Part shown: positions 11,087-27,402 of the stretch, in pieces | How positions within the stretch are numbered: position 1 is the stretch's first letter | Layout of the letters: each line of letters opens with the position of its first letter | Assembly: GCA_002964805.2 (NCBI GenBank) | Contig: PUDQ02000033.1 | Coordinates: 868,001 to 932,000, forward strand | DNA from: Trametes villosa | Lineage: Eukaryota; Basidiomycota; Agaricomycetes; Polyporales; Polyporaceae | Reading direction: 5' to 3' | Length of the DNA: 64,000 bases | Program-made: the position numbers and the translations under genes | Notes under the pieces: model-generated | What the model was told of the DNA's origin: nothing | Databases searched by the model: none | What the model saw: the letters and a program-made list of their open reading frames with translations, nothing else

Positions 11087-12481
11087 TCAAGCACGCTGCA
11101 GCACCCCGCTCTTGCCCTTCCTGTCCTGCTCGCGCTGCGCGAGGACCGCGTCCGACAAGCTATGCCGCCGCTTCACCTCCTGCCGCTCTCGCACGCCGGG
11201 GAAGTGCCCGCGGATGACGCCCTCGAGCTGCGGCCAGATCTCGTCTGACGTCGAGCCCGCGAGCGACACCAGCCGCGTCGCCGCCGCGGAGCCCGCCGCC
11301 TGCGCGCTGTAGTGCGCGAGCAGCGGGGACGTGGACGCGTAGAACTGCTCCAGCCGTCGCGCGAAGATTTCCTGCGAGAGACATTCGTTCCATCAGCAAA
11401 CAGTAAACGCGATACGGAGGTAGCGCATAGGGGCGTTTGCACATACGGGGTTATCGTCCGGCCGCTTGGTGAGCGGCTCGCCCGTCTCGTCGTCGTGCCC
11501 CGCGACCTTCGGCGGGTTGTACGACAGGTTGTAGACGCGCCCTGACGGGAGGTGCACCCAGCGGTCGGAGATGCGGCCCAGGATCACGCTGTCCGGCACG
11601 TCGAGGTTCACGACGAGGCTCAGGGGCGTGCCCTTCGCGCTGGAATGGCGTGCGGCGTCAGTCGTGCGCGTGCCTCCGACTGCGAGCGGAGGGATGCTCA
11701 CGATAAATGGGCGTCGAGAAGCTTCCCCTGGCCGACGGTGCGCGGGAAGCCGTCTAGGATCCAGTGCTATGCCGGAAGCGTATAAGCATGCGAGGTACAC
11801 CCAGGGACGGACGTTGTGAGTGCTCACGGTGTTCCGGAGGGCGTCAAGCTTGCTCGTGACGACTTTGAGCATGATGTCATCAGGCAGGAGGCCTCCGGAC
11901 GCAACGATAGACTCTGCAAGCAGGCCAACCTCCGTTCTGAGCGGGCGAGTGATTCGGTCAACTCCTGATGGATATGCGACACAGAGGCGCTACGCACTTC
12001 TCAGCTATATGTTGTCGAAGCAGGTCCCCCGTCGACATTGACACGATCTCGTACTTCTTCACCAGCCGTCCCGTAAGCGTACCCTTGCCTGCACCAGGTT
12101 TTCCTACACACCCGGAGTTAACACCCTCCCAGCCGCAAGCTCAAGCTGGACGGTAGCGCCGCAAGGGCCGCACACGCTCCAGCAGACGCACGACGCACCG
12201 AACATGATCATCCGCAACATCTTCCCATCGTGCCGGACGCCCGCCACATCCTCCGCAGGCGCGGTCTCCGAGCGCGTCGTGTTCAGCGCGAACGGCAGCG
12301 CCTTCTGCTGCGCCGCGGACTGGCTGATGCCCCGGCGCGCGCCGACCGCGCTCCGGCATGCTCGTGTGCCCGCCGCGGCGCGCCGCGACGTGCTCGCAGT
12401 GGCAGTCGGCGCGAGGCTCGAGGTGCTCGCCCGGAGGGCGCGGAGGGACTGGGACACGAGAGAGCCCGGGACGGAGGACAT
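11087..12481 (-). CDS. Adenylate kinase, mitochondrial type (AK3/ADK2-like)
   Basis: Nucleoside-monophosphate kinase of the AK3/Adk2 class (GTP:AMP or ATP:AMP phosphotransfer), probably in the mitochondrial matrix. Exons are 12481-12199, 12103-11998, 11936-11828, 11766-11702, 11639-11447 and 11371-11087 (346 residues). The P-loop FGKPGAGKGTLT is created across the first intron (about residues 94-105). It is followed by VSMSTGDLLRQHI, then DDIMLKVV, the kinase signature WILDGFPRTVGQG, and a long LID domain with DRWVHLPSGRVYNLSYNPPK and GEPLTKRPDDN. The N-terminal 75-90 residues are rich in Ser, Ala and Arg with almost no acidic residues, as expected of a mitochondrial presequence, though unusually long; an internal start close to the P-loop is an alternative. 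LID cysteines of the zinc-binding type are absent. Confidence 0.87.
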
Positions 12482-13238
12482 CGTGTCTCAGGCCAATCGT
12501 CGGGGGGGAGTAACGTTCTGCAGGCACGCGTGCGCACGGAATTGAGCAGGCTTGCAATTGGCTGGGGCGGCGCCGCGTCCTCGAGTCGACTCTCGAGCCG
12601 GCGATCTTTCCGGTGTCCTTTTTCTTCTGCTAGCGTGACGGACCCGCGCGAGAGGTCGAAGCAGAGCAGTCCCGGGCGGAGAAGGGGGCAGGGGGAGGAG
12701 AGGGGGAGTGGAGGGATGCGGGGGAAACCGCGCCCCCTATCTTTTGAGCAGGACGCTTGCCGGCTCGCCGCTCCCCAACGTCTTGCGTTCTCCGGCATCC
12801 CGTCACGCGATGCGCCCTTCCGCAGGCGCTCTCACCGCGCTCTCGCCCCGGCTTTGTCAGGCCATTCTCAATTCTAGCGGGTGCCTGGCCAAGTCTGGCT
12901 TCCACTCAACGCATCGCCAGTGTTGCATGCGGGAATACCTCTGCATTGCGAAGGGTTCACCAAGGTCAAGGGCTTGCTGGGTCACTGGTCTGCCAGATGA
13001 CGTAGAGGCTGTAGACTGGGCGTAGCAGTCACCTTCTGCTAATTCAGCGCGCGTTAGCCAGTACCCACAATCCGGACGCCTGGTGTTCGCTGGTAACAAG
13101 GAACGATCGCAGTTTATGAGCTGCGTAGGACTCTGGGTGAGTAGATGCGCCGGTTTGATGTTCCTGCGCGGGAGTGTTCGAGCTCAAGAATACCGAACCG
13201 CCCTCTCAAAACATTGCGACCTCAGTAGGATGTCCACC
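12482..13238. other. Intergenic, nothing recognised
   Basis: Between the start of the adenylate kinase gene and the stop of the COQ11-like gene, both on the minus strand. It should hold the kinase promoter and the 3' untranslated region of the latter. No extra gene was supported. Confidence 0.6.
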
Positions 13239-14596
13239 CTATGTATGCGCTGCCGCCTCCTTCTGGCCCTTCTGGTACCACCCAATGAGCTCCCTCATCT
13301 CCGCAACGCCATACGGCCCCCGAACGTCCGCCCTCGCATTGTCCGCCGCAAGGCAAATCGCCTCCGCGACGTGGTCGACGTGTATCGGCGGGATCGTCAG
13401 CGACCGCGCAAGGGCGTGCAGCGGCGAGTCCGGCGTGAGGTCCGCGCGCGCGGGGCGCGGGAGGAGGCCGCCCAGAGTCTGCAGGATCGCGGACGGGGTG
13501 GGGAACCCCGCGGGTGCTTTCGCGTGGATCGTTGCGGAGAGGTCGAGCAGCGCTGCGACGGGCGAGATGATTGGGCGGAAGTGGGGGTGGTAGATGAGAG
13601 CTGCCGGGCCGTGTCAGTGTCAGATTACTGTCGCGCGTCGGCGTGCAGGAAGAGGATGGGAGCGAACGTACATGGTCGGATGTACACCCCGCGGAAGCCA
13701 GGGTTGGCAGCGGTCATACGCTCAATGCCAGCCTCTGCCTCACGCTTCGTCTCGATGTATCCAGCAGGAATGACCGGACGCCCGCAGTCCTCTGCGGACA
13801 CGTAGATGAACGCACGGGGGCCGTCCACCTCGACCTCCAGTTTCGAGTTGATGAACGCGTCGCACACCGTCAACGCTACACCGCAGAGCGCGCAAGCAGA
13901 GTTTCATCCGCCGCCGCGGACATGACATGACGGGAACGCGTAAACGTCTAGTCAGCAACCTGCCACCCACCCACCCACACAGCACAAGGAACAGGACGCA
14001 CCCGTGTCGCGGTTGATCGCCGCATAGCTGCCCTCCCTTCGCCTCTCCTCCCTGTCCAGCGGGTTCGCGGACGCGCTCGCGCCCGTCACGCCCGCCGCGA
14101 CGCTGCTCGCGAAGCGTGGCACGCTCCCGTCCTTGAGCGCGCCCTTGTACCCCGACTTCTCGAAGAGCGTGCCGATCGTGTGCACGACCGCCGTCGCGCT
14201 CGGCAGCAGGTGCGCGTACGTCTCTGGCCGCAGCGCGTCGCCCTGGTGCCACTCGACCTGGCCGGGCAGGGGGCGTTAGCGTGCGCGCGAGGGGAGGGGG
14301 GGGGGACGCGTGCGCACTTTGTGCACCCAGCCGGGGGTGTGGCCCTTGGGTGTCTGCCAGGGCCTGCCCGACGGGCTGCGTCGCGGTTGTAATCAATGTC
14401 GAGCTCGTGCCCGCTGTCATGGAGGATGAATCCGCGCACCTGACACTTGCCACCTGCATCCCGCGCGCGAGCGCAGTCCTGCACACCGCGGAACCTGCGC
14501 ATAAGATGAACGGACGTCGCGGCGTACACGTCCTCCGTGCGCACCTACGAAGCCATTACCGCCTATCACGAGGATCTTCTGTACTGCGGGCTGCAT
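13239..14596 (-). CDS. COQ11-like NAD(P)-binding protein (atypical SDR)
   Basis: Atypical short-chain dehydrogenase/NAD-epimerase-fold protein resembling yeast Coq11 (YLR290C), a mitochondrial protein linked to coenzyme Q biosynthesis; a NDUFA9-like relative is an alternative. Exons are 14596-14545, 14494-14440, 14375-14318, 14257-14002, 13875-13672 and 13600-13239 (328 residues). The Rossmann motif ILVIGGNGFVGSAVCRTAL starts at about residue 8, split by the first intron. Further family features are GWVHKVEWHQGDALRPETY, AVVHTIGTLFE, YAAINRDTALTVCDAF, FIYVSAEDC and YIETKREAE (YxxxK-like). The C-terminal half includes RGVYIRPSLIYHP and IPPIHVDHVAEAIC. The start at 14596 (MQPAVQKILVIGG) leaves no clear presequence. 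The 126-base intron 4 is the longest in this gene. Confidence 0.75.
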
Positions 14597-15235
14597 TATG
14601 CGTATTATGTGTTGCGTGGTGTAGAGGTTTAGCTAGAGAGGCGAGGCATTCATAGACACAGCGTGCACGACAGGCTGGTTGAAGTAGTAGTTCGCGGAAC
14701 AGATCGGTGCACTTACGGCGACGTCACCGTCGCGTATGTAGGCTTCAGATCTCGATCGTACCGGACGTGCGACCCTCCAATCGCGCTCTACCACAGCCGC
14801 GGACGTTTCGCAACACCTGCTGACCAGCGGACATAGCTTCATTCACAAGCGGTGCGTGCATGCAACATAAATGCATTGACGGCAACGAGAAAGCGCGAGA
14901 TAAGATTGCTATAAGGATAAGAGAGCTATTTGCACCAGACAACAGCCTGCAAGAGCTTCCACAGGAACGTATGAAAGTATAGCTACAGAGCGTATCGTGG
15001 TGATGAGCAACGTGAGAGCGACTTCTTCCGCCACCGGGGTCGTCAGGTTCGTATCAACTCTTCGTAGTCATCACAGCCAGACGGTACGCTATGCAGAGGG
15101 GAGCTGGCCCCGGACCGAGAGCAATAAGAGAGAAGAACGGAACAGAGACCGGGATGAAACAGAAAATCGGAGAGCTACGCGGGGTGCGCGCTCTTTAGAC
15201 GAACTTCCAGGAGACTGTGATCATGTTAGCAACAG
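14597..15235. other. Intergenic, nothing recognised
   Basis: Between the stop of the secreted DPBB gene and the start of the COQ11-like gene, both on the minus strand. Short frames only. Confidence 0.6.
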
Positions 15236-16513
15236 CTAGTTGGCATCGAGTACATCATACTCACTGGGAACCTCGCCCTCCTCCTTGGTGGCGATCTGGG
15301 TGAAGGCACCCGAGGACAAGTCGATGGAGTCAGCAGTCTCGCAAGTTGGGCAAGCGTCGGCAATCGTGACGGTGACTTTCTTGCCGTTCTTGGTGTTGGT
15401 GATCTCAACCTGCTTGCCACAGAGGGAAGACTTGGCGCCGAGGTTGCCGTAACGCGCGGTTTCTATAATGAAAGATGAGCGACTGCGAATACCAACCAGG
15501 CCCAAGAAACTCACGCATGGCGGCAATGAAGGCGGTGTCGGGGTTCACGGCACCGCAAGCGCCAGCCTGACCGTTCTGGTAGTAGAACGTAGCGCTGAAT
15601 GGTAGACACAGCATAAGTGCATGAAAACAAAGCGAGCAATATGCGATACTCACTTTCCGGTGAAGGTACCGCTGCCAGAGTTGCCCGAGCCGGAAGTGGC
15701 GGTAGGGGAGCTCGTGGCCTTGGTGGAGGTCGGGGTGCTCTTGGTGGTGGTGGGAGTGGGGGTAGACGAGGGAGTGGTCGAGTGCGTCGTCACGGGCGCA
15801 GGAGCCTCAGTGGAAGTCGTCGCAGGTGCGTGAGTGGAAGAAGCGTGCGTCGAAGAGGCGGCGTGCGTGGTAGGCTGCGCAACAGCAGACGACGTCTCGT
15901 CGTCCTCGTCCTCGCAATCCTCATCATCATCGTCCGAGGTGGCAGTGGGCGCCGCCGAGGAAGCCGAGGAAGTAGGCTCATCGTCCTCATCGTCACAGTC
16001 CTCATCATCGTCATCATCGCCACCGGTGCTCAGGACCTGGGTAGCTGCGGGAGCGGCAGACGAAGCGGTGGTGGTGTGGACCGCAGTGGAAGCAGCGGAC
16101 ACAGAGGACGAGACGTGGTTGGCAGGGTTGCACTGCGCATCACGGTTCTTCGCGAGCGTCTCAGTGGCCTGTTCGACGTGTCAGATGGCGATCAGCTAGT
16201 GGATCCACTGAGTCGATTTGCGGGATCCTCACCAACAGAGGGTGGCAGCACAGGTCGAAGAACGCCTTGCCGTGGAAGTTCTCGCAGTTGAGAGCGAGGT
16301 ACCGAGTGTGGTAGGTCGCGTAAGGCTAAATGTATTGTTTGAGAACAATATGAACCAGGCGTCAACGGAAAAACAAACCTCGAGATAGCCCTCGTAGTAC
16401 GTGTCGGGCTTCTCAGCAGAGTGACGAGCGTGGTGGACGTGGCTGCGGGGGACCACGATGGCAGAGGCGCCAGAGGCAACGAGAGCGATGGAAGCAAGCG
16501 AGAGGAAGTGCAT
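15236..16513 (-). CDS. Secreted RlpA-like double-psi beta-barrel (expansin-like) protein
   Basis: Predicted extracellular protein of 349 residues; exons 16513-16379, 16325-16233, 16168-15654, 15594-15515 and 15462-15236. It starts MHFLSLASIALVASGASA, a clear signal peptide. A short Cys-containing N-terminal segment follows (ALNCENFHGKAFFDLCCHP), then a long Ser/Thr/Pro-rich linker that is likely O-glycosylated. The linker holds two acidic blocks, each with one Cys in its middle (DDDDDEDCDDEDDE and SDDDDEDCEDEDDE). The C-terminal 100 residues form the DPBB domain: ATFYYQNGQAGACGAV, SSLCGKQVEITN, VTVTIADACPTCETADSIDLS and GAFTQIA. Fungal proteins of this class are usually taken as expansin/barwin-like wall-loosening or carbohydrate-binding factors; no catalytic activity is implied. 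Splice phases are consistent throughout. Confidence 0.82.
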
Positions 16514-17752
16514 GGTGTGCGAGTGGGGGTGTTGTTGGAGGGTAGGAGGGGTAAGGGGCCTTTGACGCGAGGGGAGCAATGAGTGGGAGTGAAGGGAGGG
16601 TGGGGTTTAAGAGAGCGACTGCTGGGTTCGCGGGTGCGAGACGCGTCAGAGGCGGGGGGACGTAAGATGGGCGGCGAAGGGCGGACTCACCGTCTACGGG
16701 CACGCTTAAAAGGCGAGGGGGAAGAGCGGGAAGGGAGGGTGATGAAGACCGTGAGGTGAACGGGCAAGCAACCCAACAACCCGAGCGCCATCTTTTTATT
16801 ACCCCCGCCGGCGTTCGCCGCGACCGCCCGCACAGCGTCTCGCACCAAAATATTTGCCTCCCCCGCTCCACCCTTGTTCTGACCAGCGCCCGTCCAGAAT
16901 TAAGCACCCTCGATTAGCCCCGTCCGTCGCCATGTGCACCCCAGCCCAATTTTCGACCGACGCAGGACAAGGCGCGAGACACACAGCGGCGGGGCCGCAG
17001 AGACTCGAGAGTCGGTCCTCGCAACTGCCCTGCGCCCTCGGATGCGCAGCGGTGATGAGCGACGCGCCTGTGACGGCGCCCCGGCGTTGCCTCACAACCT
17101 GTCTGGGCTGTCCGTTTCCCCAGCGGAGCATCATCCCCGTCTACGCAGAGCAGCGAACGTGCCACGCCCGAACCCCGGCGCTCGACATCACAGGCACAGC
17201 ACCTCGCCTGCCAAATGACGTGGTCCCGAGCAATACACCGGTTCGTTTAGAACGCTTGCTCGGAAGCTGACCCCGCCGCACCGAGCAACGTCCGACTCCT
17301 TGGCGACGGCGAGAACGGCCGCGAGGTTCACGACGTTCCCCGCTTGGGTTGTCGGATGAGAACAGCGAGGACAGAGACGCGAGAGACAAGCACAGGCCAG
17401 GGCCAAGTCAGGGCAGGCACGATGCATGTTGCGGAGCGAGGCGGATATCTCGAGGCCACCGCCTTCCCTGGATGCCACGCGGCACAGGTCCATTTGGTTG
17501 CAGCAGAGCCATACTCGTTCCTAGAGACTCTACATAGGTGAGGTGGTCAATGAAGGCATGAGATGAACTCGAGGACCCACAACTGTGTCTGCTTCGAGAA
17601 TGAATTTGAGCGCAGTGGAACGCGGCAACCGGATCGAGTGAGGCCGCCAGCACAGACCTGAGACCACGGCGCTTCCGACACCTTCGCGCAGCACGCTCAC
17701 CTTCCTCTCCTCCACTTGACGAATATATACCTCTAACGGCCTCTAATTCCTC
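16514..17752. other. Divergent intergenic region, nothing recognised
   Basis: About 1.2 kb between the starts of the secreted DPBB gene (-) and the SCAMP gene (+). It should contain both promoters. Short frames on both strands show no domain content. Confidence 0.6.
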
Positions 17753-19080
17753 ATGAGTATGCCTCGTTCGTGGTTTGCTGCTGGCTTGTATCTCATGGGC
17801 TGCGCTTGACCAGATTATCCTAACGAAAATCCGTTCGCCTCCACGCACTCTCTCGACACGAACCCCTTTGAGGACCCCACCGATGCTCAGTCGTCCGCAA
17901 GTGCCGCGCGCTTGGAAGAAATAAGACAGCGGGAGCTGGACTTGCAGCGGAGAGAGCAGGAACTAGCTCAGAAGCAGGAGCATATTCGCAGGACCGGGCG
18001 TAACAACTGGCCGCCATGTAAGCTCGCCGTACTGCCCTACTTGATTGTAGCCGGTTCTTAGCCTCTATCGCGCCGGCATACTGCAGTCTTCCCCCTCATC
18101 TTCCACTCCATCAAGGATGAGATTCCTCAAGACTCGCAGCCCCTCATCACGCGGCTGTACCAGTTGTGGCTGGTCCTCGCTGGAACGCTGATTGTGAACA
18201 TGGTTGCGTGCATCTGCATCCTCGCGTCAGGGTCCTCGAATGGTGGCAGCGACCTCGGCTCAAGCATTGGGTGCGCACCTCGACCATTCCTCACGCTGTT
18301 AGCATGCATGTTCACGCGCCGTTCGCCTCAAGCTACATCATCTTCATCCTGCCCTTGTCTTTCTTGCTATGGTACCGGTAGGTCTATGCCCTGTGCCATT
18401 GATGTCATACCGGTGCTGACCTCCCTTGAAGACCCGTCTACAATGGTTACATGAAGGTAGGAATGACTGATACATCAGCGGGAAACACTTACTGACCTCA
18501 CCGAGTAGGAACAAGCCCTCTACTACTGTAAGTCATTGTGTTTCACTTGCGTGCTGAAAGCTTATCCCGCCTACCAGACCTGTACTTCTTCTTTGGAGGG
18601 TTCCATCTCCTGTTCTCCGTATACATGTCAGTGCCATTCCCTGCTATTATGGCCGTCTGAATTAACGCGCGCATACAGGATCATTGGGATACCGAGGTAA
18701 TGACTTCAATAGCATCACAGGGCTTCCGCTGACCGATATACAGCACCGGCTCTGCAGGTCTTATTCAGACGATTCAAGCCTTTGGCAAACCCTCGCTCCC
18801 CTCCGCCATCGTCGGCACTGTCGCCACAGTTGGGTGGGTTGTGCAGGGCGTGGGATTGGCGTACTACTACCGCCTGGTGCGTTCGGCGCACTTCCGTTTC
18901 TCGTGTATGTGACGAGCCTGACGTCACCTCAGATCTGGGCTCACCACAATGCAGCGGGGCATTCCGTCGAGAAGGTGCAGTACAATTGTTACCTACGCGT
19001 TAAGGGATTAACCTTGCTCTATTCAGGCGAAGACGGAGCTTGCCACGCACGGCGCGAAGGCGTACTTTACTCGGGGATGA
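17753..19080 (+). CDS. SCAMP family membrane-trafficking protein
   Basis: Secretory carrier-associated membrane protein, a four-span protein of Golgi, endosome and secretory vesicle membranes. My model has eleven exons: 17753-17756, 17814-18017, 18087-18270, 18333-18377, 18432-18456, 18509-18527, 18578-18626, 18679-18696, 18744-18876, 18933-18974 and 19027-19080 (258 residues). The N-terminus carries two NPF motifs (ENPFAS, TNPFED) that bind EH-domain proteins, then a coiled coil (LEEIRQRELDLQRREQELAQ). The core has FFPLIFHSIKDEIP, ILPLSFLLWYRPVYNGYMKE (the SCAMP E-peptide region follows the second span), LYFFFGGFHLLFSVYM and VGWVVQGVGLAYYYR. The cytosolic tail is short and ends YFTRG. The start is the weak point: I propose a four-base first exon (ATGA) spliced at GTATGC; donor GTTCGT a few bases further on is an alternative. 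Confidence 0.85.
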
Positions 19081-19682
19081 GCGTGTCGAGTGTGTGCCCC
19101 CTGACGAATCTAATCTTATCCTGCTCGCGGACATCGGTGCCCTGTTGTTACTTACACATGTCTTTGCTCCCCCGAATGCCATCGGCTGTTTCAGTGTGCA
19201 TCCTCGTTCCGAGTGTTGTCTCGTAAACGATGCCGGACTTGATACTCGGATGTGTCACGATGTCGGAGTGCGAGGGCGTGGCCAAAGCACGCCCATTGTG
19301 CGCGGAACGGCTTTTGTGCCATGTGTGGCACAGGCGCCGGCCCGCGATTAGGCGGAGTTCGAAACCGTTCCCTTCATAGAGCGCAGTTTGCGCCGACCTC
19401 AGCTTTTCACCCAACCATCATCATATAGGTCCGTCCCTCTGATCCTGCTTCGCTGCCGGCCGGGTCGTGCTCACCGTGTTCGCGCCGCAGGTCAAAATCT
19501 TCAAAAAATCCCCTATACCAAAAAATCCAAAAAGCAGTTGCTCTGTCGCCTCCTGTGTGCGTATATATGCTCGCAGCCCGCATCGCGGCCACCCGAACGC
19601 GGCAGCTCACCTCCCCTGTCTCGCTCGCAGTCGCAGAAAAGTCCACAAAGCAGTAACGACCCCCACCATACTCGAAAACAAC
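19081..19682. other. Intergenic, pab1 promoter and leader
   Basis: Holds the 3' region of the SCAMP gene and the promoter/leader of the poly(A)-binding protein gene. An A-rich patch at 19492-19535 stands out in otherwise GC-rich DNA, directly after a possible acceptor (CGCCGCAG). A TATATA sequence occurs near 19562-19568. No further gene was recognised. Confidence 0.6.
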
Positions 19683-22036
<2,354 letters not shown>

Positions 22037-22428
22037 AGGAGGGAGTAGTCGTCGCGTTGTTGTTTTGTTATGCATGTTGTAGTTTTTCCCCCCTCCACAC
22101 CCCCTTTCCTCCTTTCCATCACCGACGTTCTCCTCTCCTCTTTCTGCTCCTCTGTCTCGCTCCGTGCTCCAGCGGGCAGGGTTGTGTGGCGGTCGTTCCT
22201 TTGTGCGTACGATATGGAACAGAGGCGATATCACTGCAGATACTCTAGTGGGATTTGTGCTCCTCGACGTCGTTGTCAATGATGATGGTTGTCCCATGCA
22301 CGTCCGTCGTCGGCCTGTGAGCGTGCACGCCAGTGGGAGTATGCTACACGGCTTGGCGAGCCTGGTATTACAGATGTCGTACATGTCTATCCCAACACTG
22401 AGGTATCCAACGCATGCAGCAACGTCGC
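22037..22428. other. Convergent 3' regions of pab1 and SRP54
   Basis: About 390 bases between the stop codons of two convergent genes. It contains a T/C-rich stretch (around 22078-22150) likely in the pab1 3' untranslated region. Nothing else was recognised. Confidence 0.6.
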
Positions 22429-24628
<2,200 letters not shown>

Positions 24629-24734
24629 CTAAAGCTTGGTGCGCGCCACAATGCCGCTCGCGTCTGCGAAAGCGGGGGAAGCAGTCACTTGACCTCGATC
24701 ACACCCATGGACCGCGTTCGGTCCTGCGACGACC

Positions 24735-26992
24735 ATGGCCAGCGACTCGGACGAGGAGTACGACGACCTCGACTTTGACAACGCGTCCGACGCCGAGGAG
24801 GACATCGACGAGGACATCCTCGATGCGCTAGAAGGCGATCTCGCGGCGGCTGCCGCGGCGGAAGGAACGGAGGGAGAGGAGGTGAGCCACCCTGCGTCCG
24901 TCCGTCCTCAACCAATGTCCCATGGCTCTTCTGGGTAGGAAACCGACTCCGAGACGTCTGACGGAGGCTCGGATGACGACGACGCGGACGAGGACGATGC
25001 GCATGCCCAGAAGGACCTCGAGCGGGTTCTCACCCAGACATTGCAAGAAGCCACATTGCCCAGTAAGCCACCCTCTCCAGCTACCGAGTCGCCTACAACA
25101 GTAGATGGTACATACCTCTGTACTCTTCAGACGCGTGTCCCCTAACTTGTATGTGCAGCACCACAACCCCAAGCGGAGAAGCGGCCGCCCTCACCAGCCC
25201 AGCTTCGCCGGACGAAGATCTTGTCCGGTCTCAGGTGGCCAAGATCCTTCACCGTCGAGGCTATATGCGCAATTCCACACCCATGCGCTACGCACGCCCT
25301 CGCGTCCTCTCTATGCATGACCCACCTTATAACGGGGTCCGACGACGGCTATATCCGCGATTACGACTTGTTTGCCGCCGTCAATGGGAAGGTGTTCCTG
25401 ACGGCCCCTCAAAGACAACACTGCGGTGTCATCGAAGGCATCATGAAGGCTGGACAGATTAGGTGCTGGTGGGAGAACGCGCTTCCGGTCATGAACCCTG
25501 ATGGTTCGGTGGGAGAGACGTCACTGTATCCAGTGTACAGTCTCGCCATGCAGTCGGATGCATTATGGTCGCTTGCAGGATCAGACGTGCGTACTGCGCT
25601 ACGAGTCACCTTCTGTCCCTAATGACATTGCTTAGCAAGGACATGTCTCACTGTTCACCGTACGGCACAGTCCCGGTCGGTTATGTCACGTAATGCACGC
25701 ACATCGAGGGCCGGTTGCGGCGCTGGCTCTCGCCCACGACGAGAAGAGCTTCTTCAGCGCTGGCTGGGATGGCGAAGCTATTGTGAGCCCTCTTGAATTG
25801 GCCACGCCTTCGCTACACTGTGCTTACAGCAGTATCCAGCATTGGGACCTCAACACTGGTCAGATTGCTCGGAGGTTCTCAGCTCATGGAGCCCAACTTG
25901 CGGCAGTCGCAGTGCGACCACTGAACACGAACTCGATACAGAACCAGTGGGGGAACATCACTCCGGGGAGCGAGTTCACAGTGCCCATGAGGGGCCCGCG
26001 AGACGACCATACCACTTCGTACGATCCGTCGCATCAACCTAACGGTGCCGGGGGACACGCCTTTAAGCAAGAGGACGATGCGCGGTCCGAGGCCTCCTAC
26101 GATCCTCTATTCGACGAGCCGGATGCAGATGGTGACGGCGACGGGTCCAAGCCAGCGCATCACCCGAACAGCCATGCGTCGGGGTTCCAGCCAAACGGTC
26201 AGAACCTGGGACGAGGCGCGATCGCCCCGAAAGGCGCTCCGCCTATCCTCGACCCCGCTACATATGCGTCTTTGTCCCCGGACCTCCTCATGACGGCACA
26301 CGTCGATGGCCAAGTCATCCTTTGGGATCGGAGGGTGCAGACCCCGGGCAAGGGTGTGGGACGGCTCTGGATGAGCGAGAAGACCCCTCCATGGGCAATG
26401 TCGGTGCGTGCTGCTCATCGCTCTGTCAGCCATTCGGTACATCTGACACGGTTGCACAGGCATGCTGGTCCGCTGACGGAAGCCAGATATACGTTGGTCG
26501 GCGAAACGGGACCGTCGAAATCTATGACGTTCGCCAAACCGGTCGTGCAGCTTCTGGCACGCCGAAGATCTGGAAGACACTGCGCAACCCGCTTAGTTCT
26601 GGTGTGGTGTCTTGTGTGGTCGCGTTCCCGGACAGCCGGCATCTTGCTTGGTAAGTGAGCATGCGCATTGTGCTATTTGCGAAGCTCATCGGGGCGGACA
26701 GTGCATCTACGGACAACATCCGTCTTTGGAATGTCGCTGAGGCCGGAGAGCCTGACGCATATGGGAAGATGAAGAGCGGTGTCCAGTTCAAGATTATTCC
26801 TGGCCACCATGGCGGGTTCGTTTCGCAGATGCGTAAGTGTATGTTTAAATTGAACTGTGCACGCGAACCTGACGACGGGCTGCAGTCGTGGACCCCGCTG
26901 CGAGGTTCCTTGTCAGTGCAAGCAGCAACCGGGGGTGGCATGGTGAACACACCAAGACCGTTTTTGTGCATGAGGTCAAGCACCTGTTCTGA
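24735..26992 (+). CDS. spt8: SPT8-like WD40 subunit of the SAGA complex
   Basis: WD40 protein matching fungal Spt8, the TBP-binding subunit of the SAGA transcription coactivator in the nucleus. Exons are 24735-24881, 24939-25062, 25159-25586, 25636-25782, 25840-26403, 26460-26650, 26702-26832 and 26886-26992 (612 residues). The first 90 residues are very acidic (DEEYDDLDFDN and more), as in Spt8. Repeats follow: HLITGSDDGYIRDYDLFAAV, SLAGSDQGHVSLFTVRHSPG, FFSAGWDGEAIHWDLNTGQ, LLMTAHVDGQVILWDRRVQ, IYVGRRNGTVEIYDVR and STDNIRLWNV. The C-terminal signature is GHHGGFVSQM and SASSNRGWHGEHTKTVFVHE. An acidic, disordered insertion sits between repeats in exon 5. A decayed copy of the last exon's end lies at 29225-29269 as part of a tandem duplication. 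Confidence 0.85.
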
Positions 26993-27322
26993 TTCGTTAT
27001 GTATCCATATGTATAGATGCTTTCTTGTACCATTACAGCAGCGAACGATACGTTTTCCCTTGCGTTTGCCCACCACATAGCCGCCGAACGCCATGTCTGC
27101 ATGTGGTCCATGCATTATGTCTTGGCATGAAGCTTTAGCCTGAGGCCTGAGGCCTCGGTCCCGGAGAAGCATCCATCACGCAGGCACTGATGCTGTGCTG
27201 GCGTCGACTGCTCTCACGTCCTGCCAGCACACAGTTGAGTCACTCGGTGGCTTTCAAAACGCAATACAACGAAACCAATGCATCCGCAATCCCCGCAGCG
27301 GCGTTGTTGCCATCAAATGTGA

Positions 27323-27328
27323 TATAAA
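27323..27328 (+). promoter_or_regulatory. TATA box of membrane-protein gene A
   Basis: TATAAA within GATATAAAGA, 80 bases before the ATG at 27403. The same decamer is kept before the duplicate gene, which supports a real core promoter element. Confidence 0.5.
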
Positions 27329-27402
27329 GACGCGTCCAGGCTCACAAGACCTGGCAAACCTCAACTTGCACTTATTCTTGACCCACACAGTGCTCAACCG
27401 CA

